Positions 37,363 to 46,483 of a DNA stretch of 64,000 nt are shown one piece after another (position 1 is the stretch's first letter; every line of letters begins with the position of its first letter). The position numbers were made by a program, and so were the translations under genes. The notes below the pieces were generated by a model. It saw nothing but the letters and a program-made list of their open reading frames with translations, had not been told where the DNA came from and did not search any database. This DNA is from Terriglobus roseus (lineage in GTDB: Bacteria > Acidobacteriota > Terriglobia > Terriglobales > Acidobacteriaceae), in the NCBI RefSeq assembly GCF_900102185.1, contig NZ_LT629690.1, forward strand, positions 3,286,001-3,350,000, in the 5' to 3' direction.

Positions 37363-38016
37363 AAGAAAACTCGCGTTCCGGCAAAGAAGAAAGCCACACG
37401 CAAAGCCGCTGCAAACCCGCGTAAACAGCCGTCACAAGAGCGTTCGCGTGAAACCGTCGCCGTCATACTCGAAGCGGCTGCTCGCATTCTTGAATCTCGC
37501 GGGCTTGAGGGCTACAACACCAACGCCGTCGCGGAAAAAGCTGGCGTCAGCATCGGCTCGCTCTACCAGTACTTCCCCGGTAAAGACGCGCTCACCATCG
37601 CGCTCATCCGTTCTTTCGAAGACGAGCTTCTACAAAGCGTCAAAGCCGCTATCGCCGCCTCGCAACACGACAGACTGACACAAGCGCTGCAACGCATCGT
37701 TCGCGCACTCTACGCCACACACATCCACCGCGCCGCACTCAACGTGGTCTTAGAAGCCGAAGAACAACGCCTGCAACAACACATCCCGGAAAACAAAGAG
37801 ACCCTAACCTCCCTCGTCACTGCATTGCTCAAGCGGCATCGCCAACACCTACGCTTGCCCATGAAAGAAGCGGTACAAGACACCATCACCATCTCGCGAG
37901 CCATGGTTGACGCTGCACTCCGCGAGGGCCTCAGCGCCGCAACAGCAGAGCGCAGAACCGTCCGCGCACTCACCGCATACCTGTTCTGGCAGGATCAACC
38001 CAACGAATCCCACTAA
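37354..38016 (+). CDS. TetR/AcrR family transcriptional regulator
   Basis: 220 residues. A basic N-terminus (KKTRVPAKKKATRKAAANPRK) precedes the helix-turn-helix (about residues 28-75): ETVAVILEAAARILESRGLEGYN, NAVAEKAGVSIGSLYQYFPGKDALTIALI. The C-terminal ligand domain is variable (TetR_C-like), so the ligand is unknown. Its start overlaps an 18-base inverted repeat, suggesting autoregulation. The sulfatase starts 31 bases after the stop and the darcynin gene is divergent, so both may be under its control. Confidence 0.9.
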   Translation: MLTKKTRVPAKKKATRKAAANPRKQPSQERSRETVAVILEAAARILESRGLEGYNTNAVAEKAGVSIGSLYQYFPGKDALTIALIRSFEDELLQSVKAAIAASQHDRLTQALQRIVRALYATHIHRAALNVVLEAEEQRLQQHIPENKETLTSLVTALLKRHRQHLRLPMKEAVQDTITISRAMVDAALREGLSAATAERRTVRALTAYLFWQDQPNESH

Positions 38017-38047
38017 GATGGCTCTTGAATTGGTTTAGGAGAACAGG

Positions 38048-39646
38048 GTGCAGCGCAGAGACTTCCTCAAACTAAGCGCAATGGCGGCAGCAGGCAGCCA
38101 CATGCAGATGCAAGCGCAAAGCCAGGCACAACGCCCCAACATCATCCTCTTCATCGCTGACCAGCGCACTTTCGGCCTCAGCAAAGCCACCGGCTATCCG
38201 CTCGACACCAACCCCACACTCGATCGCCTTCAGCAACAGGGCATCGGCTTTGAACGCAACTACTGCACCATGCCGCTCTGCGTGCCCAGCCGCATCTCCA
38301 TGCTTACCGGCCGATGGGGCAACGCACATCGCGTTCGCAACAACCTCATGACCTCTGAGGCCTACTTCGACAAAGACATCTATCAGGTCGCGCATGATCA
38401 GGGTTACACCACCGCACTCTGCGGCAAGAACCATACCTACCTCCGCAAAGACCACGTCGACTTCTGGCGCGAGTACACCCACACCGGCGGCCCGCACACC
38501 AACAACGCACAACACGCCGCCTTCGACCAATACCTCCAGGACACGCACTACAACGTCATGGACAAACCCACGCCGTTCCCGGTCGAAGCACAACTTCCCT
38601 ACCGCATCGTCTCTGACGCAATCGAGTTCATCGACAACGCAGGCCAGCAACCATTCTTCGTGCAAGTCAGCGTCCCCGAACCGCACAACCCGGAACAAGT
38701 ACCCGCGCCGTACTGGAACATGTTCCCGCCAGAGTCCATCCCCGAGCGTTGCGCAGGCCCCGACAAACTGAAAGACACCAGCTTCCGCATGCAGTGGGAG
38801 TACCGCATGCAACAGGACGCCTCCCCACAAACCGAACCGCTCTGGCGTCGCTATCTATCCAACTACATGGGCATGCTGCGCCTCATCGACGACCAGATCC
38901 AGCGCCTGCTCAACCACATCGACACACGCGGCCTTCGCGACAACACACTCTTTCTCTTCACCTCAGACCACGGCGACGCGCTCATGAACTTCGGCCTCGG
39001 TCACAAAGGCGCGGACCTGCGCGAAACAGTCACGCACACGCCACTCATCTTCAGCGGCCACGGCGTCCGCCACAGCGACAAGGTGCAGCAGTCCTTCACC
39101 TCCATGGCCGACATCATGCCCACACTCTGCGAAGTCATGGGCGCAGACATCCCGCACGGCGTGCAAGGCCGCAGCCTGTGGCCTCTGCTCCAGGGCGAGC
39201 CGTATCCCGCAGACGAATTCCGCAGCATCTACTCCAGCGTCGGCCTCGGCGGTCTGTATTACACCCAGGAAGACAACGTGCCCTACAACATCGCCGAAGA
39301 CCCCAAGGGCGCAGCCTTCGACGAACTCAACAAAGTCACCCTCAGCGGCAACCAGAAGATGGTGCGTATGGGCGACTGGAAGCTCGTCTTCGACATGATG
39401 GGCTACGGCCAGCTCTACAACCTGAAAAACGACCCCTGCGAGCTGCACAACCTCTTCAACCAACCCGCTCACGCCAAAGAACAGGCCTCCCTCATGGCCG
39501 AACTCATGATGTGGGTCATGCGCACGGAAGACAGCCTTCCCACCGGCCCGCAGAACCGGAAATACCAGACAAAGTGGTCCACAAAGCACAACTGGTACGC
39601 CCCATATCGCAAATCCGGGCCACCTCCCGCCGCCTACCAGCCCTGA
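38048..39646 (+). CDS. Sulfatase, type I (formylglycine), Tat-exported
   Basis: 532 residues starting at GTG 38048, with AGGAG upstream. The Tat signal is MQRRDFLKLSAMAAAG. The catalytic C-x-P-S-R is CVPSRISMLTGR (Cys78, converted to formylglycine). LFIADQR gives a metal-binding Asp, and the second metal site is FTSDHGD. It hydrolyses sulfate esters, probably on polysaccharides, in the periplasm. No anaerobic sulfatase-maturating enzyme is seen nearby. It follows the TetR regulator, so may be co-regulated. Confidence 0.93.
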   Translation: MQRRDFLKLSAMAAAGSHMQMQAQSQAQRPNIILFIADQRTFGLSKATGYPLDTNPTLDRLQQQGIGFERNYCTMPLCVPSRISMLTGRWGNAHRVRNNLMTSEAYFDKDIYQVAHDQGYTTALCGKNHTYLRKDHVDFWREYTHTGGPHTNNAQHAAFDQYLQDTHYNVMDKPTPFPVEAQLPYRIVSDAIEFIDNAGQQPFFVQVSVPEPHNPEQVPAPYWNMFPPESIPERCAGPDKLKDTSFRMQWEYRMQQDASPQTEPLWRRYLSNYMGMLRLIDDQIQRLLNHIDTRGLRDNTLFLFTSDHGDALMNFGLGHKGADLRETVTHTPLIFSGHGVRHSDKVQQSFTSMADIMPTLCEVMGADIPHGVQGRSLWPLLQGEPYPADEFRSIYSSVGLGGLYYTQEDNVPYNIAEDPKGAAFDELNKVTLSGNQKMVRMGDWKLVFDMMGYGQLYNLKNDPCELHNLFNQPAHAKEQASLMAELMMWVMRTEDSLPTGPQNRKYQTKWSTKHNWYAPYRKSGPPPAAYQP

Positions 39647-39752
39647 CCGCTCCGGACTTCCCCCGTGGCGCGTGATGCGGTATCATTATGTGGTTGGCCG
39701 TGCCTGCTGTTGAGTGGTGCATGTGCTCCTTCAGGGCGATAGCTCTGGATGC

Positions 39753-39828
39753 AGGGGAGTAAGCTCAACGGTTAAACTGTCGGTCTCCAAAACCGAACTT
39801 CTCGGTTCGAATCCGAGCTCCCCTGCCA
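39753..39828 (+). tRNA. tRNA-Trp (CCA anticodon)
   Basis: The acceptor stem AGGGGAG / CTCCCCT, D-arm AAGCTCAACGGTTAAA, anticodon stem TCGGT/ACCGA with loop CTCCAAA (anticodon CCA) and T-arm CTCGGTTCGAATCCGAG form a normal cloverleaf. Discriminator G is followed by an encoded CCA. It sits just before secE, as in many bacteria. Confidence 0.95.
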
Positions 39829-39932
39829 GTTTTCCCGCAGCAAATTCTGTACACTGCCGAAGGTTTGTTGCGGCGTGTCCGGAAGCAGCAAAGGTAAGTG
39901 CAGTAAGCAGTTACGAGAGTTGAGGCAACAAA

Positions 39933-40187
39933 ATGGCCAAGGCAGCAGTGGTGGAAGAGAACACAGCACTCCAGAAGGTGAAGGAACCCGGCAAGAAGCT
40001 TGGTGACTTCCTGGGCGACGTGCGCAGCGAAATGCGCAAGGTATCAACCCCGTCGACCGCGGAAACCCGCACCACGACCGCCGTCGTGATCGTCACGGTC
40101 TTCGCCTTTGCTGCATACTTCTGGATTGTCGATTTCGGCATCAACCATTCGTTGAACGCGCTGATCACGAAGCTGACGCAGCACTAA
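39933..40187 (+). CDS. secE: Preprotein translocase subunit SecE
   Basis: 84 residues. A soluble N-terminal helix (DFLGDVRSEMRKVSTPST), the amphipathic signature, precedes one membrane helix (VVIVTVFAFAAYFWIVDFGI). SecE clamps SecY in the translocon. It is the first gene of secE-nusG-rplK behind tRNA-Trp. Confidence 0.95.
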   Translation: MAKAAVVEENTALQKVKEPGKKLGDFLGDVRSEMRKVSTPSTAETRTTTAVVIVTVFAFAAYFWIVDFGINHSLNALITKLTQH

Positions 40188-40235
40188 GTTTGATCGCGCT
40201 TCTGGCGCGCACCTGAGTTTTTGAAGAAGGACACG

Positions 40236-40871
40236 ATGGCTGAAGAGTTCGCACCCGTGGAAGAGACAATCGAAGAGACCCCGGCGGCGGAAGTTGCCGA
40301 GGGCACCGAGCAGGCTGAGGCTCCCGCGCAGGAAAGCAATCTGAAGTGGTACATCATCCACGCCTACTCTGGCTTTGAACGCAAGGTCAAAGAGTCGCTG
40401 GAGAGCCGCGTGCACGCCTTCGGCCTCAGCCACAAGATCGGCCGCATCGAAATCCCGACCGAGCCGGTCACCGAGATTCGCAACAACAAGAAGTACACCA
40501 TTGACCGCGTCTTCCTGCCCGGTTACGTCTTCGTCGAAATGGACCTCGACAACGACCTCTGGCACCTGGTGAAGAACACACCGCGCGTCACTGGATTCCT
40601 CCAGACCGGCGACACCCCCACCCCGCTCAGCGAAGCTGAAGTCAACAGCATGTTGAACCGTGCTGACGTGGTGAAGGACAAGCCCAAGCTGAAGGTCAAG
40701 TTCGAGAAGGGCGAGCAGGTCCGCATCACCGAAGGCCCGTTCGCAAACTTCAACGGCGCGGTGGACGACGTAAACGAAGACAAGCAGACCCTGAAGGTCA
40801 TGGTCAGCATCTTCGGACGTCCTACTCCGACCGAAGTCGAGTTTTCGCAGGTGGAGAAGACCATCGAGTAG
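40236..40871 (+). CDS. nusG: Transcription antitermination protein NusG
   Basis: 211 residues. An acidic N-terminal extension (EEFAPVEETIEETPAAEV) precedes the NGN domain (LKWYIIHAYSGFERKVKESLE, FLPGYVFVEMDLD) and the C-terminal KOW domain (GEQVRITEGPFANFNGAVDDV). It binds RNA polymerase and couples it with Rho or the ribosome. ATG 40236 follows GAAGAAGGA; the gene is 48 bases after secE. Confidence 0.97.
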   Translation: MAEEFAPVEETIEETPAAEVAEGTEQAEAPAQESNLKWYIIHAYSGFERKVKESLESRVHAFGLSHKIGRIEIPTEPVTEIRNNKKYTIDRVFLPGYVFVEMDLDNDLWHLVKNTPRVTGFLQTGDTPTPLSEAEVNSMLNRADVVKDKPKLKVKFEKGEQVRITEGPFANFNGAVDDVNEDKQTLKVMVSIFGRPTPTEVEFSQVEKTIE

Positions 40872-40993
40872 CGGAAACTACCCGTTGCTTCTCCTGCACA
40901 AATGAACCCTGTCGCGTACCGGTGGCTTCTACCCTGCTCGCGACCCAGCCGTAAGCAATAGCGCTTGCGATTGAATCGAAAAGGAAAAGAACA

Positions 40994-41428
40994 ATGGCAC
41001 CGAAGAAAATTACTGGATACGTCAAGCTCCAGGTGATGGCTGGCAAGGCCACCCCGGCTCCCCCGATCGGCCCCGCGCTCGGTCAGGCGCAGGTCAACAT
41101 CATGGAATTCTGCAAGCAGTTCAACGACCGCACCAAGGATCCGTCGATGGCGGGCCTCACCATCCCGGTCGTGATCAGCGTTTACGCAGACCGTACCTTC
41201 TCCTTCATCACCAAGACCCCCCCGGCTCCGGTGCTTCTGAAGAAGGCCGCCAAGATCGAAAAGGGTTCGGGTACGCCGAACAAGGCAAAGGTTGGCACCG
41301 TGACCGAAGCTCAGGTTCGCGAGATCGCCACCCAGAAGATGCCCGACCTGAACGCTGCAACCGTTGAAGCTGCCATCAAGATGATCAAGGGCACCGCCCG
41401 TTCCATGGGCCTCGACGTAGTCGTGTAA
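40994..41428 (+). CDS. rplK: 50S ribosomal protein L11
   Basis: 144 residues: [34 protein letters not shown] and the C-terminal rRNA-binding part ([12 protein letters not shown]). It forms the L11 stalk base with helix 43/44 of 23S rRNA. A terminator follows within 25 bases, and rplA, which usually comes next, is absent. Confidence 0.97.
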   Translation: MAPKKITGYVKLQVMAGKATPAPPIGPALGQAQVNIMEFCKQFNDRTKDPSMAGLTIPVVISVYADRTFSFITKTPPAPVLLKKAAKIEKGSGTPNKAKVGTVTEAQVREIATQKMPDLNAATVEAAIKMIKGTARSMGLDVVV

Positions 41429-41450
41429 CCCAGAGTCATTCAGTACGAAC

Positions 41451-41477
41451 AAAGAGGACGCTCCAAGCGTCCTCTTT
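41451..41477 (+). terminator. Terminator after rplK
   Basis: An 11-bp stem (AAGAGGACGCT / AGCGTCCTCTT) is followed by a T run. It ends the tRNA-Trp/secE/nusG/rplK transcript. Confidence 0.85.
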
Positions 41478-41497
41478 TTCTTGCTCAAAACACGACT

Positions 41498-42361
41498 TCA
41501 GTTATCGCTGGGCCGCTCCACATGTTCCACCACAACCACCGGAACAGCTTCTTTCGCGTTCACCAATTGCAATCCAAGCTGCTCGCGCAAAGCACTGAAC
41601 AAGTCCGGCGCTTCCCCACCGCCCTCTGCCTTCGCTGAAGATAGGGCTTCTGGATTCCAGTGCAAATCGAAATCGTAAGTCCCGGCCAACCCGGTCCGAT
41701 CCACGACAATTCGATTTCCAGTCTCCGGCCGCCCCGCAAGCCAATTCGTGAAGGAATCAATAGGAATCGCCGAACTCCTGTAGCGCCCTGGCGTCACAGA
41801 GACGCGCGGCATCTTGATACCGGATGGCATCATCGCGCCAGGAGGTGGAGGCGGCGGCAATCGTCCCCCCTCAGGCTTCAATCCCGCAACCTCTTTGATT
41901 TTCGGCCCGCCCTTTGCTACCACCAGCGCATACACCGGCAATTCGCGGCTCTGCTGGCTTGTCTTCAGCGCAAACCGCTCCTCCAGCAACCCTCGCAACA
42001 TCAGCTTGTATTCGTGCAGACGTTCGCCAAGCGGAACCTTGGAAAAGATCTCGGCCTGCGCAGGAGTCAGCTTCGCCTCCACATCAAACCGCTCGGTTTC
42101 AGCCCACGCAGGCGCACCAACCAACTGCGCATCCATGCGAATCTCATATGCCGTCTTGATCAACTGTCGCAGCGTCTGTCCCCGCGCAGAAAACCGAACC
42201 GGACTCCACAGAAACGTGCTTGGAATTTCTGAAGCGGCACTCGGCTTGATCGTCGCCACTTCGTAGACCTGTGTCTTTCCTGCTTCCTGCGCTTGAGCCT
42301 GCTGGCCAAGTGCAAACAGAAACAAAGCAAAACCAAATCCCGCTTTGACGATCGTCTTCAT
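41498..42361 (-). CDS. TIGR03435 family secreted protein
   Basis: 287 residues with signal peptide (AGFGFALFLFALGQQAQA). The core motifs are YEVATIKPS near the start, GLLEERFALKTSQQSRELPVYALV in the middle and NRIVVDRTGLAGTYDFDLHW near the end. It is a divergent relative of the protein at 23666, with a proline-rich insert (PPPPPPG). Function is unknown. The gene begins 7 bases downstream of the M20 amidohydrolase stop, so they form an operon. Confidence 0.9.
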   Translation of the reverse strand: MKTIVKAGFGFALFLFALGQQAQAQEAGKTQVYEVATIKPSAASEIPSTFLWSPVRFSARGQTLRQLIKTAYEIRMDAQLVGAPAWAETERFDVEAKLTPAQAEIFSKVPLGERLHEYKLMLRGLLEERFALKTSQQSRELPVYALVVAKGGPKIKEVAGLKPEGGRLPPPPPPGAMMPSGIKMPRVSVTPGRYRSSAIPIDSFTNWLAGRPETGNRIVVDRTGLAGTYDFDLHWNPEALSSAKAEGGGEAPDLFSALREQLGLQLVNAKEAVPVVVVEHVERPSDN

Positions 42362-42368
42362 CAGCCAC

Positions 42369-43700
42369 CTACTGCAGCAAGGAAACCGCCACCGCCGTCA
42401 TCGTCACCACACCCGTTTCAATCGCCGGCTTGTAGTCCGGCGCATACAGTGGCGAGTGGATATCCGGCAACGCAACACCCTTCTTCTGAGCCTCCGCTAC
42501 CTTCGCCGGATCACCAGCACCCAAACGGAAGAACGTCATCGGAATCTTGTATCCATCGGTTAGGAAGCCCACATCTTCGCTGCCCATGACTGCCTGCTGC
42601 GGCAACACCTTATCGGCGCCCAGCGTAGCAATCGCCACCTTCCGCACACGCTCCGTCAACGCTGCGTCATTCACCGTGGGCGCAGTCGATTCAGGATGCG
42701 TAATCGTCGGCATCTTGTCTGCAGGCAATCCATACGCAACAGCCACAGCATTCGCTGCATTCGTAATGCCGTCCAGCAGTTTCTTCAACGTCGCTTCGTC
42801 ATAGCTGCGCACAGTCAGGCCAAGCGTTGCTTCTGCTGGAATGATGTTGTTCTTCGTTCCTGCATGAAACGTGCCCACCGTGATCACACCCGGCGACTGC
42901 GGTGAAATCTGTCGACTCACCACGCCCTGCAACAGCGTCACAAACTCCGCACCCATGAAGATGGGATCCTTCGAGTTCTGCGGCTGCGATCCATGCGCGC
43001 CCACACCATGAAACACCACCGTGATCGAATCCGAACTCGCCATCATCGGCCCGGAACTAATACCGACTGTTCCCGCGGCGATGTTGCCGAAGTCATGCAT
43101 CCCCAGCACATAATCCGGTCGGGGAAAACGAGTGTAAAGACCATCGGCCATCATCGCCTTCGCGCCCTGAATCACCTCTTCCGCAGGCTGCCCCAGCATC
43201 AGCACCGTGCCATGCCAGGCATCCTTGTGCTTCGCCAGCTCCGTTGCAATGCCAATGAAGGCAGACATGTGAATGTCATGCCCACACGCCTGCATCACAC
43301 CCACTTCTTCACCCTGCGCATTCTTCGCGCGCACCTTGCTGGCATACGCCACGCCCGTCTCTTCCGTCACAGGCAAAGCATCCATATCCGTACGGATCAG
43401 CACCGTCGGTCCGTTGCCATTCTTCAATACGCCAACAACGCCAAACGCGGGCTTCCCGTCCTCATACTTTCCAATGTGATCGGTCACCTGGTAGCCCAGC
43501 GAGCGCAACTGCGACGCCACAAACGCAGACGTCTTCTCCTCCTGCCGCGACAGTTCAGGAGCCTGATGCAGCATCAGGTACGTCTTCTCCAGCGCAGGCA
43601 TCTGCGCAGCCGCATCGCTCTGCAGCGTAGCCGTAGGAATCTGTGCAACACAGGAGGTCGCCAACAGTGCAGCGGAAAGGGCAAACGCAAATGTCTTCAT
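42369..43700 (-). CDS. Secreted M20 family amidohydrolase
   Basis: 443 residues with a signal peptide (FALSAALLATSCVAQ; a Cys right before the cut leaves a lipoprotein possible). The di-metal site includes ACGHDIHMS (metal ligands C and H), IRTDMDALPV (bridging Asp), GQPAEEVIQG (catalytic/ligand Glu) and the dimerisation lid GVGAHGSQPQ. It matches amidohydrolases of the IAA-amino-acid hydrolase/carboxypeptidase type. It probably releases acyl or amino acid groups from small peptides in the periplasm. It is first in an operon with the TIGR03435 gene. Confidence 0.93.
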   Translation of the reverse strand: MKTFAFALSAALLATSCVAQIPTATLQSDAAAQMPALEKTYLMLHQAPELSRQEEKTSAFVASQLRSLGYQVTDHIGKYEDGKPAFGVVGVLKNGNGPTVLIRTDMDALPVTEETGVAYASKVRAKNAQGEEVGVMQACGHDIHMSAFIGIATELAKHKDAWHGTVLMLGQPAEEVIQGAKAMMADGLYTRFPRPDYVLGMHDFGNIAAGTVGISSGPMMASSDSITVVFHGVGAHGSQPQNSKDPIFMGAEFVTLLQGVVSRQISPQSPGVITVGTFHAGTKNNIIPAEATLGLTVRSYDEATLKKLLDGITNAANAVAVAYGLPADKMPTITHPESTAPTVNDAALTERVRKVAIATLGADKVLPQQAVMGSEDVGFLTDGYKIPMTFFRLGAGDPAKVAEAQKKGVALPDIHSPLYAPDYKPAIETGVVTMTAVAVSLLQ

Positions 43701-43748
43701 GGCGCGAGTATAAAGCGCACCACGAAGACATTTTCCGAAAAGAAGAAA

Positions 43749-43949
43749 CTACGTGGCAGAAGGCAGCGAGCGCTGCGACGCCGGCAACAGTGCCAGCCGG
43801 AGTTCCTCAGCCAGCGCACCCAGCGGATTGCTCACAGTCTTCTTAACGATGGTCAGCAGCGATTCACCGCGCTTCTGCATGAGATATGCCGCGGTCACGC
43901 CCGCAGCCAGTGTCGCCAGAAATACAAAACGCTTCATGTTCATAACCAT
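43749..43949 (-). CDS. Small membrane-associated protein
   Basis: 66 residues with one hydrophobic helix (FVFLATLAAGVTAAYLM) and a basic/amphipathic tail (RGESLLTIVKKTVSNPLGALAEELRLALL). It resembles small acidobacterial proteins with no assigned role. Three ATG codons compete (43949, 43943, 43937). It lies 48 bases after the M20 start on the same strand. Confidence 0.55.
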   Translation of the reverse strand: MVMNMKRFVFLATLAAGVTAAYLMQKRGESLLTIVKKTVSNPLGALAEELRLALLPASQRSLPSAT

Positions 43950-44041
43950 CTATCTCCCTGCTTCTCTTGTGTGGACGCGACAGCATCACGCCGGGTTGGT
44001 TCCCACGCAAAGCGTAGACCCATAATCGCATCCTACATTCC

Positions 44042-45181
44042 ATGGAAGCCACGCAGCCGGTCTCTCGCAGACCCTCCCTCCTGCCCTGGACACCGCTCAT
44101 CGTCGCTGCATTCGCCAGCTACGGCCCCGTAGGCTGGAACTACGGCTTCGCACTGTACTTCCTCAACTACAACCACGGTTTCGTCAAACGCGGATTCGTC
44201 GGCGAACTCTTCTCTCCCTTCGCCTACCTCACGCGTGGCCAACTTCTGCTGGCGGAATACCTCTTCCTCGCCGCGGCCTACCTGCTTTGCTATGTCGTCT
44301 TCCGCCCCACACTCTTTCGCAATCGTGAAACCTCCATGCTCGCCGCGCTGTTGTTAAGCGCACCCGCAGCACTGCCACACATCGGCTATCTCTTCGCGCA
44401 ACCCGATGTCACCATGTTCCTTCTCCTACTGCTCAGCCTGTGGATGCTGTTGCGCATGCCTCCGCTCACAGCCGCATGCGCAACAGTTCCGCTCTGCATC
44501 ATCGGCCTCTGTGCACATGAAGCTTTCTCGCTCATGTTCTATCCGCTCGTCGTCGCCATCCTGTTAGAGCAATGCCGCACCCGCCGACTGCCGTGGATCG
44601 CGCTCATCGCTCATGTGGCCATCATCGGCGCAGCCTTTCTCGCCATCCTTCACTTCGGCAAATTGAAAGTCTCACCCGACACCATCCTTCAGGAAGCCCT
44701 TGCACGAACCAACGTCGGTGTTCAACGTCAGGTCTATGACGTGATGGCCTCCAGCTTCGCAGAACAACGTGCGCTCGTCCGCCGCCTCTACACATCTGGC
44801 ATATGGTGGTTACTTGCGCTCACGCTCAGCATCGCCGCGCCATACTTCTTTCTGCTCGGCAAACTTCTTCGCCGCTCCATGCGCGCAGCAGCCATGCCTT
44901 CATGGCAACAGGCATTCACATCCCTGCTCTTTCTTTCACCACTTGTGCTCTGCTACCTGGGGCACGACTTTACGCGATGGATCGGCGCAGCCTTCATCAG
45001 CGCCAGTCTCTTCATCTTGGTTCTTGCACAAACGAACACAATGGTCAGCAACACATTGTCACAATGGACAAGCAGCGAAAACACTACCGCATGGTTGGCT
45101 TACCTGATCGCCGCGGGCCCCATGGGCGCCACCGGCATACGCTCCGCGGAGATTTTCCTCAGAGCTTTTCAAGGCAACTGA
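44042..45181 (+). CDS. Multi-pass membrane protein of unknown function
   Basis: 379 residues with about nine to ten membrane helices. A conserved-looking stretch FLNYNHGFVKRGFVGELFSPF near the N-terminus resembles the luminal loop of lipid-linked glycosyltransferase-like (GT-C) proteins, but no catalytic acid motif is certain. The long loop about 235-270 is charged. It overlaps the convergent DoxX gene by 13 bases. Confidence 0.7.
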   Translation: MEATQPVSRRPSLLPWTPLIVAAFASYGPVGWNYGFALYFLNYNHGFVKRGFVGELFSPFAYLTRGQLLLAEYLFLAAAYLLCYVVFRPTLFRNRETSMLAALLLSAPAALPHIGYLFAQPDVTMFLLLLLSLWMLLRMPPLTAACATVPLCIIGLCAHEAFSLMFYPLVVAILLEQCRTRRLPWIALIAHVAIIGAAFLAILHFGKLKVSPDTILQEALARTNVGVQRQVYDVMASSFAEQRALVRRLYTSGIWWLLALTLSIAAPYFFLLGKLLRRSMRAAAMPSWQQAFTSLLFLSPLVLCYLGHDFTRWIGAAFISASLFILVLAQTNTMVSNTLSQWTSSENTTAWLAYLIAAGPMGATGIRSAEIFLRAFQGN

Positions 45182-45555
45182 CGTTCTGAAGGACGCACCG
45201 CGTACACACCCGCCCACGCAATCAACAACAACTGCAATGGCAACCGGGCATAAATCAACCAAACAGGGATCGTCGCAAAACGATCTGCATGCATCGCCAT
45301 GTAGATGTGCACGTCAAAGTAAACGACAAGCATCGCCACGATGCCCCACGCCGCAAAACGCCGGCTCCACGGCACCAGCAAACCAATACCGCCCAACACC
45401 TCTGCCACGCCACTGATCTGAACCAGCCCAACAGGATGCGCATAGTGCGGCGGCATGATTGCCACATACATCGCCGTATGCCAGAAGTGGTTCATGCCCG
45501 CGGCCACATATAGCAACGCCTGCGTCACCAACCCAATGCGATAAAGCAAACGCAT
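45169..45555 (-). CDS. DoxX family membrane protein
   Basis: 128 residues with four membrane helices. RIGLVTQALLYVAAGMNHF and GVAEVLGGIGLLVPW are typical of DoxX-like proteins, which have been linked to quinone-coupled redox but are mostly uncharacterised. Its last 13 bases overlap the end of the opposite membrane protein gene. Confidence 0.82.
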   Translation of the reverse strand: MRLLYRIGLVTQALLYVAAGMNHFWHTAMYVAIMPPHYAHPVGLVQISGVAEVLGGIGLLVPWSRRFAAWGIVAMLVVYFDVHIYMAMHADRFATIPVWLIYARLPLQLLLIAWAGVYAVRPSERQLP

Positions 45556-45571
45556 ACCATTTCCTCAAAAC

Positions 45572-45596
45572 GAAAAAGCCTCGCCGAAGCGAGGCA
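45572..45596 (-). terminator. Terminator after the PA2169-like gene
   Basis: A 7-bp GC-rich stem (GCCTCGC / GCGAGGC) with loop CGAA is followed on the minus strand by five T's. It separates this gene from the DoxX gene. Confidence 0.8.
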
Positions 45597-45618
45597 CTTT
45601 TCGCGCAGAGAGTCCCGT

Positions 45619-46071
45619 TTACTTACGGGAATCCCGGGCAGCCTTTACATAGTCGTGGCTGGTCTGCACGTGAGCAGCCTGTGTGCTCAGCAACTGGTGG
45701 ACCGGCAGCGGCAGGTCATGCTTCAGCGCATCGGCATATGCCTTCTTCGCCGCATCCTCACCCTGTTCCGCAGTCTCCAGCAGGGTGTGATCGCCACCAC
45801 CCATCTTCGCCTTCAGATCACCCCACGTGCGATGAATGGCTCCGGACACGCTGCCCGTCTCCTTGAATGCATCCGACACGCCAGACTTGATCAACACATC
45901 TTCCAGCTCGCCCTTGAACGAGGCGCGCTTCAGACTCTCAGCCAGGAAGTAGCGCTTCAGAGTCTCGTCGTGCAGGTTCTCGCCAATTTCCTTGAAGCCT
46001 TCCTGCCCATCGATAAGTCGTTCGATGACGTCCTTCAGGACCGATTCCGTTTCCTTCAGCAGCTCTGCCAT
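45619..46071 (-). CDS. PA2169 family four-helix-bundle protein
   Basis: 150 residues, mostly helical: KETESVLKDVIERLIDGQEGFKEIGENL, ESLKRASFKGELEDVLI, and HQLLSTQAAHVQTSHDYVKAAR. This fits the PA2169/DUF2383 family, ferritin-like helical bundles of unknown role often tied to stress. ATG 46071 begins the bundle; the open frame upstream looks non-coding. Confidence 0.88.
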   Translation of the reverse strand: MAELLKETESVLKDVIERLIDGQEGFKEIGENLHDETLKRYFLAESLKRASFKGELEDVLIKSGVSDAFKETGSVSGAIHRTWGDLKAKMGGGDHTLLETAEQGEDAAKKAYADALKHDLPLPVHQLLSTQAAHVQTSHDYVKAARDSRK

Positions 46072-46483
46072 TGCGTTCGTTTCCTTGCGGGCTGGTTGCC
46101 CTGTGTTTCGTTTTAGGTTGATCCCCGCATGTTGCGAGAGAAACAAAATCCTTGCCATGGCCGTGGGCGGTGTCCCCCGGTTGCATTGCGATTCTCCTTG
46201 GCCGGAGGCGAGGGGAGGAAATCGCGAAAACCCCCGCCACCGCCCTGCCATGGTCTTTGTGTCAAGGACCCGCGGCTCATGCAGCGGGTTCAGTGTGTAG
46301 ACCGGATATTTCCCGGCTTGTTCTGAACCTTAGGAGCCATCTGCCGCCGCGCGGGTTGCCCACGCGGGTTCCTCCCCCAGATTGCGCACCCTTTCCGCTG
46401 CCGACCAGTAGAGAATCGGGCATGATACCCTCCGTGTCCGCACCTCCGCGTACAAGGAAAGGTTCACAGGAGATTTGCTGCCT
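46072..46483. other. 412-base gap upstream of ftsK, no gene seen
   Basis: No open frame with coding character is present on either strand. Two short GC-rich repeats (GCGCGGGTT and CACGCGGGTT) lie near 46352-46370. It should hold the promoter of ftsK and that of the PA2169-like gene, but neither can be placed with confidence. Confidence 0.4.

Noticed and set aside
38749-39675. 308-codon frame inside the sulfatase
   Set aside because: Arg/Pro/His-rich shadow; the sulfatase frame carries the signature motifs.
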